Shown here: piece by piece, positions 6,730 to 15,322 of the stretch
Numbering within the stretch: the stretch's first letter is position 1
Layout of the letters: the number at the start of each line of letters is the position of its first letter
Assembly: GCA_946625125.1 (NCBI GenBank)
Contig: CAMOSU010000009.1
Location: 1-40,229, forward strand
Direction of reading: 5' to 3'
DNA: 40,229 nucleotides
Source of the DNA: an uncultured Clostridia bacterium
GTDB taxonomy: Bacteria; Bacillota; Clostridia; Oscillospirales; Oscillospiraceae
Translations under genes and position numbers: made by a program
Notes under the pieces: generated by a model
Database searches by the model: none
What the model was told of the DNA's origin: nothing
The model's input: only the letters and a program-made list of their open reading frames with translations

Positions 6730-8676
6730 ATGAGCTATGAAGCGGCCGAACAATACGCAAAGGCCCTGAAAAGCGGCCAGAAATATGTCAAAAACGCCCA
6801 GACACAGAACACCAACCCCTATCCGCTGGTCCTGGACGAGATTCAGGAGGAGTACCAGATTGTCGGGCAGACCGAGCTGGGCTTGCTGAACATTCCCACG
6901 GAGCTCATCGTCGGCACCCGCTCCGCGGGACGCACCGCCGCCCTGGCAGGGAATTTCATGCCCATTCTGGAGGCCGGAACCGAATTCGGAACCAAGTGGA
7001 TTCGCCTCTGTGAAGCCCACGCCGAGGAGGGGATTCGGGAGCCCGTCAAGGCCTACGAGTTTTTGGGGCGCTTTTATATCCAGGAGGGAAATAAACGGGT
7101 CAGCGTGCTGAAAAGCTATGACGCCCCCACTGTGGCGGCCATGGTGACCCGGATTCTGCCCGCCCGCACCGAGGACCCGGAGATTCAGCGTTACTATGAG
7201 TTTCTGCGGTTTTATGACTGCGCCGGAATCTACGGCCTGAGCTTCGACAAGCCCGGCGGCTATGCCAGACTCCAGGCCGCCCTGGGGGTGGGAGAGGACC
7301 ATATCTGGACCGACGAGGAGCGCCGCAGCTTCCGTTCCGGCTATGCCCGTTTCCAGGAGGCTTATTCCAGAATGAAGCAGCAGCCCGCCAGTCCCGCGGA
7401 GGCCCTGCTGGTCTGGCTCCAGGTTTTCCGCTTTTCCGACATCAAGGAGTTGGGCATGGGGGAGCTGGTGGATCACATTGCCAGCCTCTGGCCGGATATG
7501 AAGCTGCAAAGCGAGGCGGATACCCCCTCCATTGAGCTGAAGCCGGAGCTGCCGGAAAAGGACAAGAGCCTGGTATCCAAGCTGATCACCGCCGTGAGCC
7601 AGCCGGATCGGATTCGCGTGGCCTTCATCTACGGCTTCGACCCCAAAACCAGCGCCTGGACCCGCGCCCACGATCAGGGCCGTCTGGCCATGGAGCAGGC
7701 CCTGGGGGACAGAGTTTCCGTTCAGGTTTATATCGCCAAAGAGCGGGACTACTTCGCCGCCATGCAGGGGGCCGTGGAGGACGGCGCGGAGCTGATTTTT
7801 GCCACCACCGCCCCCATGATCGACGCCTGCCGCAAGCTGGCCGCCCTGTACAAGCAGGTGAAGGTTTTCAACTGCGCCCTCTCCCAGCCCTACACCGGGG
7901 TCACCATGTACTACGGCCGGATCTATGAGTGCAAGTTCATCACCGGCGCCGTTGCCGGGGCCATGACCCGGAACGACAGGGTGGGCTATGTCTCCGGCTA
8001 CCCCATCTTTGGAGAGCCCGCCGCCATCAACGCCTTCGCCCTGGGCGCCCGAATGGTGAATCCCCGGGCCAGGGTGGAGCTGCTCTGGTCCTGCACCCGC
8101 CGGGACTGCACCCAGGAGCTGCGGCGTCGGGGCATTTCCGTCATCTCCAACCGGGATGGGACCAGCCCCGAGAGCGGCAGCCGCTACTATGAGTGGGGGA
8201 CCTATCATGGGGACCGGGAGGGTGAGCTTGTCACCCTGGCCCTGCCCTGCTGGAACTGGGGCGCCCTGTATGAGAAGCTGGTCCGCTCCGCCCTGAAGGG
8301 CAGTCTGGAAACCGGTCCCGCGGACAAGGCGCTGAATCTCTGGCTGGGGATGGACAGCGGCGTCATCGACGTGGAGCTTTCTCCCACCCTGCCGGACGGC
8401 CTGCGGAGCCTGGCCCAAATGCTGAAGCGGGAGCTGAAGGAGGGGAGAATCGACCCCTTCCGCAGCCGGATCTTCGACGGAAACGGCGTCCTGCGCTGTG
8501 ACGGGGAGACAGGCCTGAGCCCGGATGCCCTGATGCGGATGGACTGGCTCTGCGACAATGTGGACGGGGAGATTCCCGGCTTTGAGGAGCTGCTGCCCGG
8601 CGCGCGGGAGCTGGTGAGGACCCTGGGCCTTTATCGGGACGATTTGACCAAGGTAAAGGAGGAGAAACAGCTTTGA
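6730..8676 (+). CDS. Cytosolic Bmp-like substrate-binding protein with ParB-like N-terminal region
   Basis: The product is 648 residues. The C-terminal half (about residues 290-570: IRVAFIYGF, ATTAPMIDAC, VGYVSGYPIFGEPAAINAFALGA) matches the Bmp/PnrA group that binds nucleosides for ABC uptake. Residues about 60-145 (RFYIQEGNKRVSVLKSYDAP) resemble a ParB-type N domain. Classical Bmp proteins are secreted lipoproteins, but this one has neither signal peptide nor lipobox, so it should be intracellular. That makes a sensor or enzyme role likelier than import. The ATG has GCGAGGAG about eight bases upstream. The stop codon overlaps the start of the phosphoesterase gene, which suggests translational coupling. 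No ABC transporter genes are nearby. Confidence 0.75.
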   Translation: MSYEAAEQYAKALKSGQKYVKNAQTQNTNPYPLVLDEIQEEYQIVGQTELGLLNIPTELIVGTRSAGRTAALAGNFMPILEAGTEFGTKWIRLCEAHAEEGIREPVKAYEFLGRFYIQEGNKRVSVLKSYDAPTVAAMVTRILPARTEDPEIQRYYEFLRFYDCAGIYGLSFDKPGGYARLQAALGVGEDHIWTDEERRSFRSGYARFQEAYSRMKQQPASPAEALLVWLQVFRFSDIKELGMGELVDHIASLWPDMKLQSEADTPSIELKPELPEKDKSLVSKLITAVSQPDRIRVAFIYGFDPKTSAWTRAHDQGRLAMEQALGDRVSVQVYIAKERDYFAAMQGAVEDGAELIFATTAPMIDACRKLAALYKQVKVFNCALSQPYTGVTMYYGRIYECKFITGAVAGAMTRNDRVGYVSGYPIFGEPAAINAFALGARMVNPRARVELLWSCTRRDCTQELRRRGISVISNRDGTSPESGSRYYEWGTYHGDREGELVTLALPCWNWGALYEKLVRSALKGSLETGPADKALNLWLGMDSGVIDVELSPTLPDGLRSLAQMLKRELKEGRIDPFRSRIFDGNGVLRCDGETGLSPDALMRMDWLCDNVDGEIPGFEELLPGARELVRTLGLYRDDLTKVKEEKQL

Positions 8677-9263
8677 AGCTGCTGCTGATTTCTGACCAGG
8701 AAGATCCCTATCTCTGGGACTATTACCGGCCGGGGGTCCTGTCGGGCTATGATCTGATCCTCTCGGCGGGGGATCTGAAGCCCGCTTATCTCCGCTTCCT
8801 TGTCACCATGGCAAACCGGCCCCTGCTCTATGTCCACGGCAACCACGACGTCTGCTATGACAGCGACCCGCCGGAGGGCTGCGACTGCGTGGACGGAAAG
8901 CTGACGGTCTGTAAGGGCCTGCGGATTCTGGCCTTCGGCGGCTGCGTCCTGTACAACGGAAGACCCTATCAGTATACCGAAAAACAGATGGAGCGGCAGA
9001 TCCGAAAAACCCGACGAGCGGTGAAAAAGGCCGGGGGAGTGGACGTCATTCTCACCCATGCCCCGGCCCGGGGCTTTGGCGACGGGGACGACCCCGCCCA
9101 CCGGGGCTTTGAATGCTTCACCCGGCTCATCGAGGAATACCGCCCCAGATACTTCATCCACGGCCACCAGCATCTGAATTACGCCACCTTCTCCCAGCGG
9201 GTGATCCAACACGGGGAAACCACCATCATCAACGCCTGCGGGCGCTATGAGCTGGAGCTATGA
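8673..9263 (+). CDS. Metallophosphoesterase
   Basis: The product is 196 residues. It contains the calcineurin-type landmarks GNHD (in YVHGNHDVCYD), THAP and GHxH (in FIHGHQHLNYA), with an early SAGDL. The first DxH metal motif of the family appears as SDQEDP and is degenerate. Related proteins hydrolyse phosphomonoesters or phosphodiesters; the substrate cannot be read here. The start is a TTG at 8673 that overlaps the previous stop by four bases and has AAAGGAGG about ten bases upstream. The coupling suggests a shared task with the Bmp-like protein, perhaps in nucleotide or nucleoside metabolism (inference). An intrinsic terminator follows directly. Confidence 0.85.
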   Translation: MKLLLISDQEDPYLWDYYRPGVLSGYDLILSAGDLKPAYLRFLVTMANRPLLYVHGNHDVCYDSDPPEGCDCVDGKLTVCKGLRILAFGGCVLYNGRPYQYTEKQMERQIRKTRRAVKKAGGVDVILTHAPARGFGDGDDPAHRGFECFTRLIEEYRPRYFIHGHQHLNYATFSQRVIQHGETTIINACGRYELEL

Positions 9264-9270
9264 ACGGCAT

Positions 9271-9304
9271 AAAAAAGCCCATAAGCAAAGCTTATGGGCT
9301 TTTT
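9271..9304 (+). terminator. Intrinsic terminator after the phosphoesterase gene
   Basis: AAAAAAGCCCATAAGC and GCTTATGGGCTTTTT form a long stem with a three-base loop and T-run, starting seven bases after the stop codon. The A-run on the other side makes it potentially bidirectional. Confidence 0.92.
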
Positions 9305-9317
9305 GCATTGTTTCTTG

Positions 9318-9346
9318 TTGACAAAAAAAGGCTTTCCGCATATAAT
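9318..9346 (+). promoter_or_regulatory. Consensus sigma-A promoter of arcA
   Basis: A perfect TTGACA and a perfect TATAAT are 17 bases apart, immediately after the preceding terminator. The 5' leader to the arcA start is only about 35 bases. I see no clear ArgR box, so strong basal expression is plausible. Confidence 0.9.
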
Positions 9347-9388
9347 AGATTCATCCAAAATTGCCAAGCTTTGCAAAGGAGCGTCTGT

Positions 9389-10606
9389 ATGGCTATCTAT
9401 GTCAAAAGCGAAATCGCGCCCCTCAAGCGCGTCATGCTGCACCGACCCGGCCAGGAGCTGGAGCATCTGACCCCCAATACCCTGGACCGGCTTCTGTTTG
9501 ACGACATTCCCTTCCTGAGCGGCGCCCAGGAGGAGCACGACCGCTTCGCCCAGGTCCTGCGGGAGAACGGGGCGGAGGTGGTCTATCTGGAGGACCTGGC
9601 CGCCGAGACACTGAAGGCCAACCCCGGTCTGCGGGAGGAGTTTTTGAAGGAATTTGTCACCTTCTCTCCCAACGTGGACTACCGCCAGGAGCTCTATGAA
9701 TACCTGCTTTCCATTCCCGGGGACAAGGACCTGATTCTCAAAACCATGGCCGGCGTCTCCTTCCAGGAGCTGGGAGCCTCCCCCAAGTTTTCTCTGCCCA
9801 CCATGCTGAACCGGCAGAACAATTTTGTGCTGGAGCCCATGCCCAATCTCTACTTCACCCGGGACCCCTTCGAGTCCATCGGAGAGGGCGTGGCCATCAA
9901 CCGCATGTATTCCGTCACCCGCTGCCAGGAGACCATCTTTGCCCGGTACATCTTCAAGTATCACCCCGAGTTCGGCGGGAAGATCCATCTCTATGCCAAC
10001 GGCAGCGAGCACTATTCTCTGGAGGGCGGCGACGTGCTGAACCTGTCCCCGGAGGTTGTGGCCATCGGCATTTCCCAGCGTACCACCCCCGAGGCCATTG
10101 AGAACATCGCAAAGAAGCTCTTTGCCGACGAGGAAGCCACCGTCCGCACGGTGCTGGCTCTGGAGATTCCCTGCATGCGGGCCACCATGCACCTGGACAC
10201 GGTTCTGACCCAGGTGGACCGCGACAAGTTTGTGGTTTTCCCCGATATGCTGGACTCCCTGCGGATCTTCGAGATCACCCCCGCCGCCAAGGGTGGCCTG
10301 AATATCCGGGACATGGGCGGCAATCTTCGGGAGGCTCTGGAGTACCACCTGCACCAGGACCGCATTCAGTTGATCTTCTGCGGCGGCGGCGACAACGTGG
10401 CGGCCCAGCGGGAGCAGTGGAACGACGGCTCCAACACCCTCTGCGTGGCCCCCGGCAAGGTGGTGGCCTACAACCGCAACGTCGTGACCAACCGGATCTT
10501 CGAGGAGCATGGTATCACCGTGCTCAAGATCCCCTCCGGAGAGCTCAGCCGCGGCCGCGGCGGTCCCCGCTGCATGTCCATGCCCCTCAACAGAGAAAAA
10601 CTGTAA
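9389..10606 (+). CDS. arcA: Arginine deiminase
   Basis: The product is 405 residues, the usual length for the family. It hydrolyses arginine to citrulline and ammonia, the first step of the arginine deiminase pathway. Landmarks are FTRDPF, the EGGDVL segment, MHLDTVLTQVD and the catalytic cysteine in GGPRCMSMPL near the C-terminus (about residue 395). The track start at 9260 lies upstream of the promoter; the ATG at 9389 has AAAGGAG about nine bases before it. The ornithine carbamoyltransferase gene follows after 124 bases. Carbamate kinase (arcC) and the arginine/ornithine antiporter (arcD) are not in this window. Confidence 0.97.
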   Translation: MAIYVKSEIAPLKRVMLHRPGQELEHLTPNTLDRLLFDDIPFLSGAQEEHDRFAQVLRENGAEVVYLEDLAAETLKANPGLREEFLKEFVTFSPNVDYRQELYEYLLSIPGDKDLILKTMAGVSFQELGASPKFSLPTMLNRQNNFVLEPMPNLYFTRDPFESIGEGVAINRMYSVTRCQETIFARYIFKYHPEFGGKIHLYANGSEHYSLEGGDVLNLSPEVVAIGISQRTTPEAIENIAKKLFADEEATVRTVLALEIPCMRATMHLDTVLTQVDRDKFVVFPDMLDSLRIFEITPAAKGGLNIRDMGGNLREALEYHLHQDRIQLIFCGGGDNVAAQREQWNDGSNTLCVAPGKVVAYNRNVVTNRIFEEHGITVLKIPSGELSRGRGGPRCMSMPLNREKL

Positions 10607-10615
10607 GCCCCGCAT

Positions 10616-10663
10616 GGACGGCGCCCCGCCGTCCGCCCCCGTAGGGACGGCACTCCGCCGTCC
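10616..10663. repeat. Two REP-like hairpins between arcA and arcB
   Basis: Two copies of GGACGGC-nnnnn-GCCGTCC occur, at 10616-10634 (loop GCCCC) and 10645-10663 (loop ACTCC). The second is preceded by GTAG. Both match the unit of the tandem array at 39751-40229. They start nine bases after the arcA stop and could stabilise the arcA part of the message. Confidence 0.85.
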
Positions 10664-10730
10664 GCGTCACCCCCTGTAAGCAACGGCCTTCCGACCGTTC
10701 ATATAACCAACTGATAAAGGAGACATCACC

Positions 10731-11723
10731 ATGCCTGTCAATCTCAGAGGACGCAATTTCCTGAAGCTGCTGGACTACACCCCCGAGGAGATCCGCTATC
10801 TGCTGGACCTCAGCCGCGAATTTAAGCGCAAGAAGATGGCCGGTGAGCCCCATCGCTACCTGGCCGGCAAGAACATCGTTCTGCTGTTCGAGAAGACCTC
10901 TACCCGTACCCGCTGCTCCTTTGAGGTGGCCGGCATGGATCTCGGCTGCGGCGTGACCTACCTGGACCCCGGCAGCTCCCAGATGGGCAAGAAGGAATCC
11001 ATCGCCGATACCGCCCGGGTTCTGGGCCGCATCTACGACGGCATTGAGTACCGGGGCTTTGACCAGTCCATCGTGGACGATCTGGCCAAGTACGCCGGCG
11101 TTCCCGTATGGAACGGCCTGACCAATCAGTTCCATCCCACCCAGATGCTGGCCGACGTTCTCACCATCGAAGAGAACTTCGGAAGCTGCAAGGGCAAGAA
11201 CTTCACCTTCATGGGGGACGCCCGGAACAACGTGGCCAACTCCCTGATGGTGGTTTCCGCCAAGCTGGGCATGAACTTCACCGCCTGCGGCCCCAAGGAG
11301 CTGTGGCCCGAGGAGGGCCTGGTGGCGGAGTGCAAGAAGATCGCCGCGGAGCACGGCTGCACCATCCGTCTGACTGAGGACGTGAAGGAAGGCAGCGCCG
11401 ACGCCGACGTCATCTACACCGATATCTGGGTCTCCATGGGCGAGCCCGACGAGATCTGGGCCAAGCGCATCGCCCTGCTGAAGGACTACCAGGTCAACAA
11501 GGAGCTGATGGCCAACGCCAAGCCCACCGCCATCTTCATGCACTGCCTGCCCTCCTTCCACGACACCAAGACCACCATCGGCGCCGACATCGCCAAGAAG
11601 TTCGGCATCACCGAGATGGAAGTCACCGACGAGGTCTTTGAGTCCAAGCAGTCCAAGGTCTTCGACGAGGCCGAGAACCGGATGCACACCATCAAGGCTG
11701 TCATCTACGCCACCCTCTGCTGA
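10731..11723 (+). CDS. arcB: Ornithine carbamoyltransferase, probably catabolic
   Basis: The product is 330 residues. It interconverts citrulline plus phosphate with ornithine plus carbamoyl phosphate. The carbamoyl-phosphate motif STRTR (residues 57-61), HPTQMLAD and the ornithine-side motif HCLPSFHD are intact. AAAGGAG lies nine bases before the ATG. Position directly after arcA argues for the catabolic enzyme (arcB) of the deiminase pathway rather than biosynthetic argF, but the two are not separable by motif alone. An intrinsic terminator follows the stop codon. Confidence 0.95.
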   Translation: MPVNLRGRNFLKLLDYTPEEIRYLLDLSREFKRKKMAGEPHRYLAGKNIVLLFEKTSTRTRCSFEVAGMDLGCGVTYLDPGSSQMGKKESIADTARVLGRIYDGIEYRGFDQSIVDDLAKYAGVPVWNGLTNQFHPTQMLADVLTIEENFGSCKGKNFTFMGDARNNVANSLMVVSAKLGMNFTACGPKELWPEEGLVAECKKIAAEHGCTIRLTEDVKEGSADADVIYTDIWVSMGEPDEIWAKRIALLKDYQVNKELMANAKPTAIFMHCLPSFHDTKTTIGADIAKKFGITEMEVTDEVFESKQSKVFDEAENRMHTIKAVIYATLC

Positions 11724-11739
11724 TCCCGCCAAGTTCATC

Positions 11740-11774
11740 GCGGCCCGACCTCCCCGGCCGGGCCGCGTCTTTTC
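11740..11774 (+). terminator. Intrinsic terminator of the arc operon
   Basis: GCGGCCCG pairs with CGGGCCGC around an 11-base loop and is followed by GTCTTTTC, 16 bases after the arcB stop. Confidence 0.8.
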
Positions 11775-11809
11775 AGTTCGCAAATCCCAATATTCGGAGG
11801 GCACACCCC

Positions 11810-12553
11810 ATGAAACAATACCGCGTCTGCCTGTTTGATCTTTACGGCACCCTGGTGAGCATCCATACGGATGAGACGAAGGCCTCCTTCTGGAAGCAAA
11901 TCGCCGCCTGCTTTGCAGAGCATGGAGCTGCGTATGACGCGGCAGCTCTGCGCTCCGCTTATCTGCGCCTTTGCGCGGCGGAGACGGACTGCCTGCAAAG
12001 GGCAAATCCGGAGGCTCTGGTGGAGATTGATCTGCTTCGGGTGTTCCGATCCCTCTACGCGGAAAAGGGCGTAGGGGCAGGGGAGGCGCTCTTGGCTGAC
12101 ACCGCCTGGCGCTTCCGCCTGGCCTCCACCACCCATCTGCGGGCCTACGCCGGAGCGGGAGAGCTGTTGGACGCCCTGCGGGCCGCGGGCCGGACGGTGC
12201 TTCTGCTGTCCAACGCCCAGAGCTGCTTCACCCGCCCCGAGCTGGAGTTGCTGGACCTGACCCGGCGCTTTGACAGAATCTATCTCTCCTCTGAGTGGGG
12301 CTTCCGCAAGCCGGACCCCCGATTCTTTCAGGCGCCCCTGAAGGAGCTGGGGCTTAAGCCGGAAGACTGCCTCGTGATAGGAAACGACCCCGTCTGCGAT
12401 GTGCGGGGAGCGCTGGCGGCGGGAATGGATGGAGCCTACCTCCGATCCGCCCTGTCTCCCCGGGGAGCCCCCGGCGCCCTGCCGGAAGCCTGCTTCAGCC
12501 TGCCCCGCATGGATTTGCGGGCGCTGGGCAGACGGCTGCTTGAGAATGGATAA
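11810..12553 (+). CDS. HAD family hydrolase
   Basis: The product is 247 residues. HAD motifs are in order: nucleophile DLYGT (CLFDLYGTLV, N-terminus), motif II LLLSNAQ, lysine motif KPDPRFF and motif IV GNDPVCDVRGA. The cap between motifs I and II is helical, as in subclass I phosphatases. The substrate is not evident. CGGAGGG lies about eight bases before the ATG. It follows the arc terminator and may depend on read-through or an unseen promoter. The stop codon is built into the next terminator. Confidence 0.9.
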   Translation: MKQYRVCLFDLYGTLVSIHTDETKASFWKQIAACFAEHGAAYDAAALRSAYLRLCAAETDCLQRANPEALVEIDLLRVFRSLYAEKGVGAGEALLADTAWRFRLASTTHLRAYAGAGELLDALRAAGRTVLLLSNAQSCFTRPELELLDLTRRFDRIYLSSEWGFRKPDPRFFQAPLKELGLKPEDCLVIGNDPVCDVRGALAAGMDGAYLRSALSPRGAPGALPEACFSLPRMDLRALGRRLLENG

Positions 12554-12600
12554 AAAACGACTGATTTTTCAAAAAATATGAAAAACCAGTCGTTTTATTT
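12554..12600 (+). terminator. Intrinsic terminator after the HAD gene
   Basis: AAAACGACTG-a-TTTTTCA pairs with TGAAAAA-c-CAGTCGTTTT to give a long stem ending in TTTTATTTT. The A-rich left arm makes it usable from both sides. Confidence 0.9.
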
Positions 12601-12610
12601 TACGAAAGGC

Positions 12611-12639
12611 TTGCTTTTTATGAAGCTTTTGTGTATATT
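12611..12639 (+). promoter_or_regulatory. Sigma-A promoter of the MscS gene
   Basis: TTGCTT and TATATT are spaced by 17 bases, directly after the HAD terminator and about 32 bases upstream of the channel gene start. Confidence 0.65.
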
Positions 12640-12671
12640 GAAGATATGAAAGCATGAAAGGAAGCGATTCT

Positions 12672-13544
12672 ATGAACCGTACCAAGCATATCGTCAAGCT
12701 CCTGATTTTTGCCGCGGCAGCGGGGATTCTGCTCCTGTTGGGGGCTGGGAAGGAGCTGGAGCTGGGGAAGGGCCTGTCCCTGAGCTGGGCCGGAGTAGGG
12801 CGGATCTTCCTGGTAATCTTCGCCGTGCTGGCGGCGGAGCATCTGATCCTGCTGATCCTGGGCCTGGTGAAAACGGAAAACCATCGGTTCCGCACCTTCC
12901 TGACCCTCAGCTCCAATCTGATCCGCTACATCGCGGTAATCGTCATTCTCATCGGGGTGCTGTCTCTGCTGAACGTGGATATGCCCACCATTCTGGCCGG
13001 ACTGGGAATCATCGCCCTGATCATCGGCTTTGGCGCGGAAAGCCTCATCACCGACGTGGTGACAGGCTTCTTTATCCTCATGGACAACCAGTACAACGTG
13101 GGGGATATCATTGAAGTGGGGGGCTTCCGGGGTACCGTTTCCGAAATCGGCATCCGCACCACCAGCCTCACGGACACCGGCGGCAACGTGAAGATCATCA
13201 ACAACTCCGACATGAAGAACATCCTCAACCGTTCCGACAACAGCTCCAAGGCCCTGGCGGACTTTTCCATTCCCTATGAGACGGATCTGGAGAAGCTGGA
13301 GCAGAAGATCCCTGGTCTGCTGGAGGAAATCTACGGAAAGCACCCGGAGCTGTTCAAGTCAGTACCCAAGTACCTTGGGGTCCAGACCCTCAACAGCAGC
13401 TCCGTGGACCTGCGCTTTGTGGCGGAGGTGGGAGAGGCGGACATCTACTCCGGCGCCCGGGTTTTGAACCATGACCTCTTTGTGGGCTTCCGGGGCCTGG
13501 GAATCGAGTGCCCCTTCCCCCAGGTGGATGTCCACAGTAAATAG
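12672..13544 (+). CDS. MscS family mechanosensitive channel
   Basis: The product is 290 residues. Three hydrophobic segments (about residues 8-30, 38-62 and 80-125) end in the pore-lining helix region GLGIIALIIGFGAESLI. The MscS beta domain follows (GDIIEVGGFRGTVSEIGIRTTSL) with the NNSDMKN segment. Such channels release solutes on hypo-osmotic shock. The start at 12672 is preferred over the track ATG at 12654 because AAAGGAAG lies seven bases upstream of it. The gene has its own promoter and is followed 20 bases later by a membrane-anchored repeat protein gene. Confidence 0.92.
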   Translation: MNRTKHIVKLLIFAAAAGILLLLGAGKELELGKGLSLSWAGVGRIFLVIFAVLAAEHLILLILGLVKTENHRFRTFLTLSSNLIRYIAVIVILIGVLSLLNVDMPTILAGLGIIALIIGFGAESLITDVVTGFFILMDNQYNVGDIIEVGGFRGTVSEIGIRTTSLTDTGGNVKIINNSDMKNILNRSDNSSKALADFSIPYETDLEKLEQKIPGLLEEIYGKHPELFKSVPKYLGVQTLNSSSVDLRFVAEVGEADIYSGARVLNHDLFVGFRGLGIECPFPQVDVHSK

Positions 13545-13564
13545 CAGACAGCGGAGGCACGACT

Positions 13565-15274
13565 ATGGAATACCGTCAAGTTCCTCCTGAACAGGCAGCC
13601 CCGCCCCCTGAGCTGCGGCTCGGACCGGAGCTGGAATACCCCCCGCCGCCCCCGGAGTTCGGGCAGGGCAGCGGCGGGGCAGAGGAGCGCCCGCCCAGAA
13701 AGCGCCGTCTGCAAAGATTTTTCGCCCTGCCCGCGATTCTGCTGACGGCCTTTCTCTGCCTCCGGGGAGTCAAGCCTCTCCCGGAGCCGGCGCGGCCCGT
13801 TGCTCCTACGGAAGCCGCTCCCACCCAGACCCTTCCCGCGGAACCGGACACGGAGCCGTCCACTCCGCCGGAGGGCAGCGTGGTGATTGACCTGCTCTAC
13901 GCGGTACGCTCTGAGGATGAGGTGCTCTACAGCTATTCCGTCTACAGCCCCACCCCCAGTCTGGACGCCGACCCGGCACAGCAGAGCGCTTATCATGGAA
14001 CCCCCTGGCCCGTTTCCGTCTATGCCCAGGTCTCCGACGGGGCAGGCGGTACGGCCCAACCGGAAAGCGATCCAGACGTCTGGGAATCCTCCCGCAGCCT
14101 GTTTGAGTACAGTCTTCAGGCCGAGGGTTTGGAGAGTCCTTTGACCCTGACCCTCACCGCCGTCTACACCGAGGCAGGGGAGGAGCGGAGCAGTGTTTGG
14201 ACCGGCCCTGTGGCGGAGCTTCCGTCGCCGCCCCAGATGCGGGCCGTGCTGGAGCGTCTGCCGGAGGGCAACATCGACTTTACGGCGGAGTTCCTGCCGG
14301 ACCCCCAGGACGGATATGAATATGATCTTCAGGTCCTGAATATGAGTCAGCAGATCTATGAGGGGGAGGAGCCCAGAAGACTCCCCCTGGGGGAGGCCCC
14401 CGACCAGCTTCCCCTGGAAGCGGGGACAGAGGGCTATACCCTGCGCTATACCGGCGGCTCCGCCCTGCCGGATCTGCCGGAAGGCCAGGAGCTCTCCGTC
14501 AGCCTGGAGCTGAAGGACCGGAATACGGGCTACATCTACCGCATGGAATCCAACCGAATCCCCACCGGCCCGGACCCCATCCCCAGCTATCCCCTGGGGC
14601 AGGGGCAGATTGTCCTGACCGTCTACAACGATACCTTTGACTTTGAGGTTCCCACTGCGGTGCCGAACGACGCTTATGCCACCATCCTGGTCCAGCGGGT
14701 GATTGACGAAGCGGAGTTCAGGGATCAGACCCTGCCGGAGCCTGTGACCCCCTCGGGCTACCGCTTCACCGGCTGGGTGGTGGACTACGGCAATCCCTTT
14801 GACAACGGCTACGAGCGGGACGATCTCTATGCCGACGGGGAACCGGACTGGCGGGAGCTCTATCCCCCGGAGAACTTCTGCTTCAACGTGGAGAATGTTC
14901 TGACCCGGGAGGACGTGGAGCGGATTCCGCCCTCTGAGGACGGCAATCGCTATGTAAACGTCCATGCCACCTGGGCGGCCCGGGAGCCGGAGGAAGACGA
15001 ACTGCGGCTGCTGCTGGACGACGGTCGGGGCAATGTCACCCCCGTGAGCATCCGGCATCCCATGATGTCTGAGGGGACCCTGTATCTTTGCCGCCTCCCG
15101 GAACCGGAGTGGGAGGGACGGAGCTTCCTCGGCTGGTATGATGAGGAGGGAGAGCCTGTCCGCATGCTCAACGCCTGGTACAGCTTTACCCACAGCGTCA
15201 CCAACGCCGACGGCAGCTTCGGAGGCTATACCGGAGAACCCATGTCCTATACCCTCTACGCCCATTGGCGCTAA
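13565..15274 (+). CDS. Membrane-anchored extracellular protein with degenerate B-repeats
   Basis: The product is 569 residues. The N-terminus is proline-rich and cytoplasmic, ending in a basic RKRRLQR stop, then a single hydrophobic segment (about residues 55-72: FFALPAILLTAFLCL) and a P/T/E-rich linker. The remaining 470 residues should be outside. Two B-repeat-like pieces lie near the C-terminus (GYRFTGWVVDYG...HATW and GRSFLGWYDEEG...YAHWR), similar in style to the 3-3014 gene product. No enzyme motif is seen and the function is unknown. GCGGAGG lies nine bases before the ATG. It probably shares the MscS promoter. Confidence 0.75.
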   Translation: MEYRQVPPEQAAPPPELRLGPELEYPPPPPEFGQGSGGAEERPPRKRRLQRFFALPAILLTAFLCLRGVKPLPEPARPVAPTEAAPTQTLPAEPDTEPSTPPEGSVVIDLLYAVRSEDEVLYSYSVYSPTPSLDADPAQQSAYHGTPWPVSVYAQVSDGAGGTAQPESDPDVWESSRSLFEYSLQAEGLESPLTLTLTAVYTEAGEERSSVWTGPVAELPSPPQMRAVLERLPEGNIDFTAEFLPDPQDGYEYDLQVLNMSQQIYEGEEPRRLPLGEAPDQLPLEAGTEGYTLRYTGGSALPDLPEGQELSVSLELKDRNTGYIYRMESNRIPTGPDPIPSYPLGQGQIVLTVYNDTFDFEVPTAVPNDAYATILVQRVIDEAEFRDQTLPEPVTPSGYRFTGWVVDYGNPFDNGYERDDLYADGEPDWRELYPPENFCFNVENVLTREDVERIPPSEDGNRYVNVHATWAAREPEEDELRLLLDDGRGNVTPVSIRHPMMSEGTLYLCRLPEPEWEGRSFLGWYDEEGEPVRMLNAWYSFTHSVTNADGSFGGYTGEPMSYTLYAHWR

Positions 15275-15279
15275 GAGTC

Positions 15280-15322
15280 AAACAGAAAAGCAGGAGGGCG
15301 CGTCCCTCCTGCTTTTCTGTTT
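15280..15322. terminator. Bidirectional terminator between convergent genes
   Basis: A perfect 19-bp stem (AAACAGAAAAGCAGGAGGG and its complement) with a five-base loop closes both the + strand repeat protein gene and the - strand chromate transporter gene. The latter's stop codon lies inside the hairpin foot. Confidence 0.9.
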
